This document shows, piece by piece, positions 62,643 to 64,000 of a stretch of 64,000 nucleotides of DNA. Every line of letters begins with the position of its first letter. The stretch's first letter is position 1. Made by a program: the position numbers and the translations under genes. The notes below the pieces were generated by a model that ran no database searches, had not been told where the DNA came from, and saw only the letters and a list, made by a program, of their open reading frames with translations. Source of the stretch: Cellvibrionaceae bacterium 1162T.S.0a.05 (GTDB lineage: Bacteria > Pseudomonadota > Gammaproteobacteria > Pseudomonadales > Cellvibrionaceae); assembly GCA_000964245.1 (NCBI GenBank), contig LANB01000001.1, forward strand, positions 537,501 to 601,500. Direction: 5' to 3'.

Positions 62643-64000
62643 ATGATAAATATCGAGCAGGCAGTTATCGACAAGTTCCCCGGTTTCGCGAATAAACCCA
62701 ATTTAATTCGCAAGCCCACTATATCCTTCTTGAAACGGCTGATCCATCAGAACGAGATCAATAATTTCCTGATTGAGAACCAGGACGCGAAAGGCTTCGA
62801 ATTTATCGATAGAGTATTCGAATATTTTAATTTCAGCTACAGCGTACGTGCCCGCGAAAAGGCGAATATCCCCGCCCTTGGTCGAGTTGTGATTTTTGCC
62901 AACCACCCAATAGGCTCGCTTGACGGCCTTGCAATATTGCGTCTGGTCAGCGAAGTGCGAGCCGATGTCAAAATCGTCGCCAACGACATGTTGTCAAATT
63001 TCAAAGCGCTCGAAAACCTCATTATCCCCTTGGACAATATGACCGGTGGCAACCCACGACGCAGCGTGAAACGTATTCTCGAAGCACTTGAGAATGAAGA
63101 AGCTATTATTGTATTCCCTGCGGGCGAAGTCTCGCGCGCAAGACCCTTGGGTGTGCGCGATACCGAATGGCGCCCGGGCTTTTTGCATTTTGCGCGCCGA
63201 GCCGGGGCTCCGCTCCTGCCGATACATATAGGCGCAAAAAACTCCCTGCTTTTTTACAGCGCTTCCATGTTATTTAAACCCTTGGGAACGGCGCTGCTCG
63301 CGCATGAAATGTTCAACAAGCGCTCAGGCACCATAAAGTTTCGCATAGGCGAAACCATTCCAGCCAATAGCCTCGACTCCAACAGCCTGCACGACCGCAC
63401 CCTGGTCAAGCGACTTAAAAAACATTTGTATCGCGTTGGTAAGTACAAACAAAATTTTTTCGAAACCGAACGCACCATCGCTCACCCGGAAGACCGTAAA
63501 GCCCTGCAAAATGAATTGCGCGCTGCCGAGTTAATTGGCGAAACCCGTGATGGCAATCGTATTTATGTTTTCGACTATCACGAAGACTCGGCTGTCATTC
63601 GCGAAGTGGGCCGTTTGCGTGAACTTGCGTTTAGAAAAGTAGGAGAAGGTACAGGTAAACACCGCGACCTGGATAAATTCGACTGCCACTACCGCCACTT
63701 GATTTTATGGGATCGGGAGAACCTCGAAATCGCCGGCTCTTACCGTTTGGGTATCGGCAAGGATATTCTTGAAAAATTCGGTACCGAAGGTTTTTACACC
63801 TCAACGCTTTACCATTTTCGCCCGGAGTTTACGGCTTACCTGGAACACGCTATTGAACTTGGCCGCAGTTTTGTGAACCCCAAATACTGGGGAAAAGCCA
63901 GCCTCGATTATCTATGGCAAGGTTTGGGGGCGTATTTGAATCAACGCCGGGATGTGCGCTACTTAATTGGCCCCGTTAGCATGAGCGCCGATTACCCTCG
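62643..64000 (+). CDS. OlsF-like bifunctional acyltransferase (ornithine lipid synthesis), partial
   Basis: The ATG at 62643 has a perfect GGAGG seven bases upstream. The frame runs off the window end (452 codons visible). The N-terminal half is a PlsC-like acyltransferase: VVIFANHPIGSLDGLAILRL near residue 80, then IVFPAGEVSRARP and FLHFARRAGAPLLPIHIG. The C-terminal half resembles the OlsB/hemolysin-type N-acyltransferase (GNAT): VFDYHEDSAVIREVGRLRELAFRKVGEGTG, then LWDRENLEIAGSYRLGIG and FYTSTLYHF. This order (O-acyltransferase then N-acyltransferase) is that of OlsF, which makes phosphorus-free ornithine lipids. A related hemolysin-like acyltransferase remains possible. Confidence 0.8.
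   Translation, partial: MINIEQAVIDKFPGFANKPNLIRKPTISFLKRLIHQNEINNFLIENQDAKGFEFIDRVFEYFNFSYSVRAREKANIPALGRVVIFANHPIGSLDGLAILRLVSEVRADVKIVANDMLSNFKALENLIIPLDNMTGGNPRRSVKRILEALENEEAIIVFPAGEVSRARPLGVRDTEWRPGFLHFARRAGAPLLPIHIGAKNSLLFYSASMLFKPLGTALLAHEMFNKRSGTIKFRIGETIPANSLDSNSLHDRTLVKRLKKHLYRVGKYKQNFFETERTIAHPEDRKALQNELRAAELIGETRDGNRIYVFDYHEDSAVIREVGRLRELAFRKVGEGTGKHRDLDKFDCHYRHLILWDRENLEIAGSYRLGIGKDILEKFGTEGFYTSTLYHFRPEFTAYLEHAIELGRSFVNPKYWGKASLDYLWQGLGAYLNQRRDVRYLIGPVSMSADYP

Overview
The window looks like chromosomal DNA of a polysaccharide-degrading marine-type gammaproteobacterium, most likely Cellvibrionaceae (Cellvibrio / Saccharophagus / Teredinibacter relatives). The reasons are a secreted xylanase with two carbohydrate-binding modules joined by long poly-serine linkers, and Pseudomonas-like gene order in the ruvCAB-ybgC-tolQRAB-pal-cpoB-queE-queC-tRNA-Lys block and in the fimX-serB-ytjB block. 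Nothing in the window marks it as plasmid or prophage.

Layout. 1-10.3 kb: a partial CvpA-like membrane protein, glycine dehydrogenase gcvP, a lone exbD, DNA polymerase IV (dinB), a histone-H1-like Lys/Ala protein, and several envelope or signalling proteins. 10.36-11.28 kb is a decay zone holding a frameshifted, stop-riddled selO (ydiU) pseudogene and a 169-bp MITE-like element with perfect 18-bp ends and a CTAA target duplication. 11.3-18.4 kb: a degenerate response regulator, an HDOD protein, transhydrogenase sthA, an AI-2E-type permease, an acyltransferase and prfC. 18.6-26.2 kb: GH11 xylanase, MATE exporter, rimI, a holD-like gene, leuA with a leucine-rich leader peptide, and nadA. 26.4-26.7 kb holds an intact tRNA-Lys and a second copy interrupted in the T loop by a hairpin-rich insert. 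26.8-35.5 kb is the queC/queE, Tol-Pal and ruvABC block.

35.6-39.1 kb is a phosphate-starvation module. Two divergent Pho boxes, each 10 bases from a -10 element, face a PstS-like/OmpA fusion on one side and a PAP2 phosphatase plus a glycosyltransferase on the other. An OlsF-like ornithine-lipid synthase, cut by the window end at 62.6-64 kb, may belong to the same phosphorus-sparing lipid physiology.

39.1-50.8 kb is a guanidine assimilation operon. A guanidine-I (ykkC) riboswitch precedes an ABC transporter, two DUF1989 carboxyguanidine deiminase subunits, a biotin-dependent guanidine/urea carboxylase and allophanate hydrolase. A PilJ-domain chemoreceptor gene follows immediately in the same direction. 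51-64 kb: cysE, a DUF4124 protein, the complete EF-P and beta-lysylation set (efp, epmA, epmB), a PilZ protein next to FimX (c-di-GMP and twitching), serB, ytjB, a DUF924 protein and the OlsF-like gene.

Most genes are ordinary housekeeping. The most notable stretches are the guanidine operon with its riboswitch and attached chemoreceptor, the divergent Pho-controlled lipid module, the interrupted tRNA-Lys with its run of hairpins, and the selO pseudogene/MITE zone. No CRISPR array, rRNA operon or complete insertion sequence was seen.
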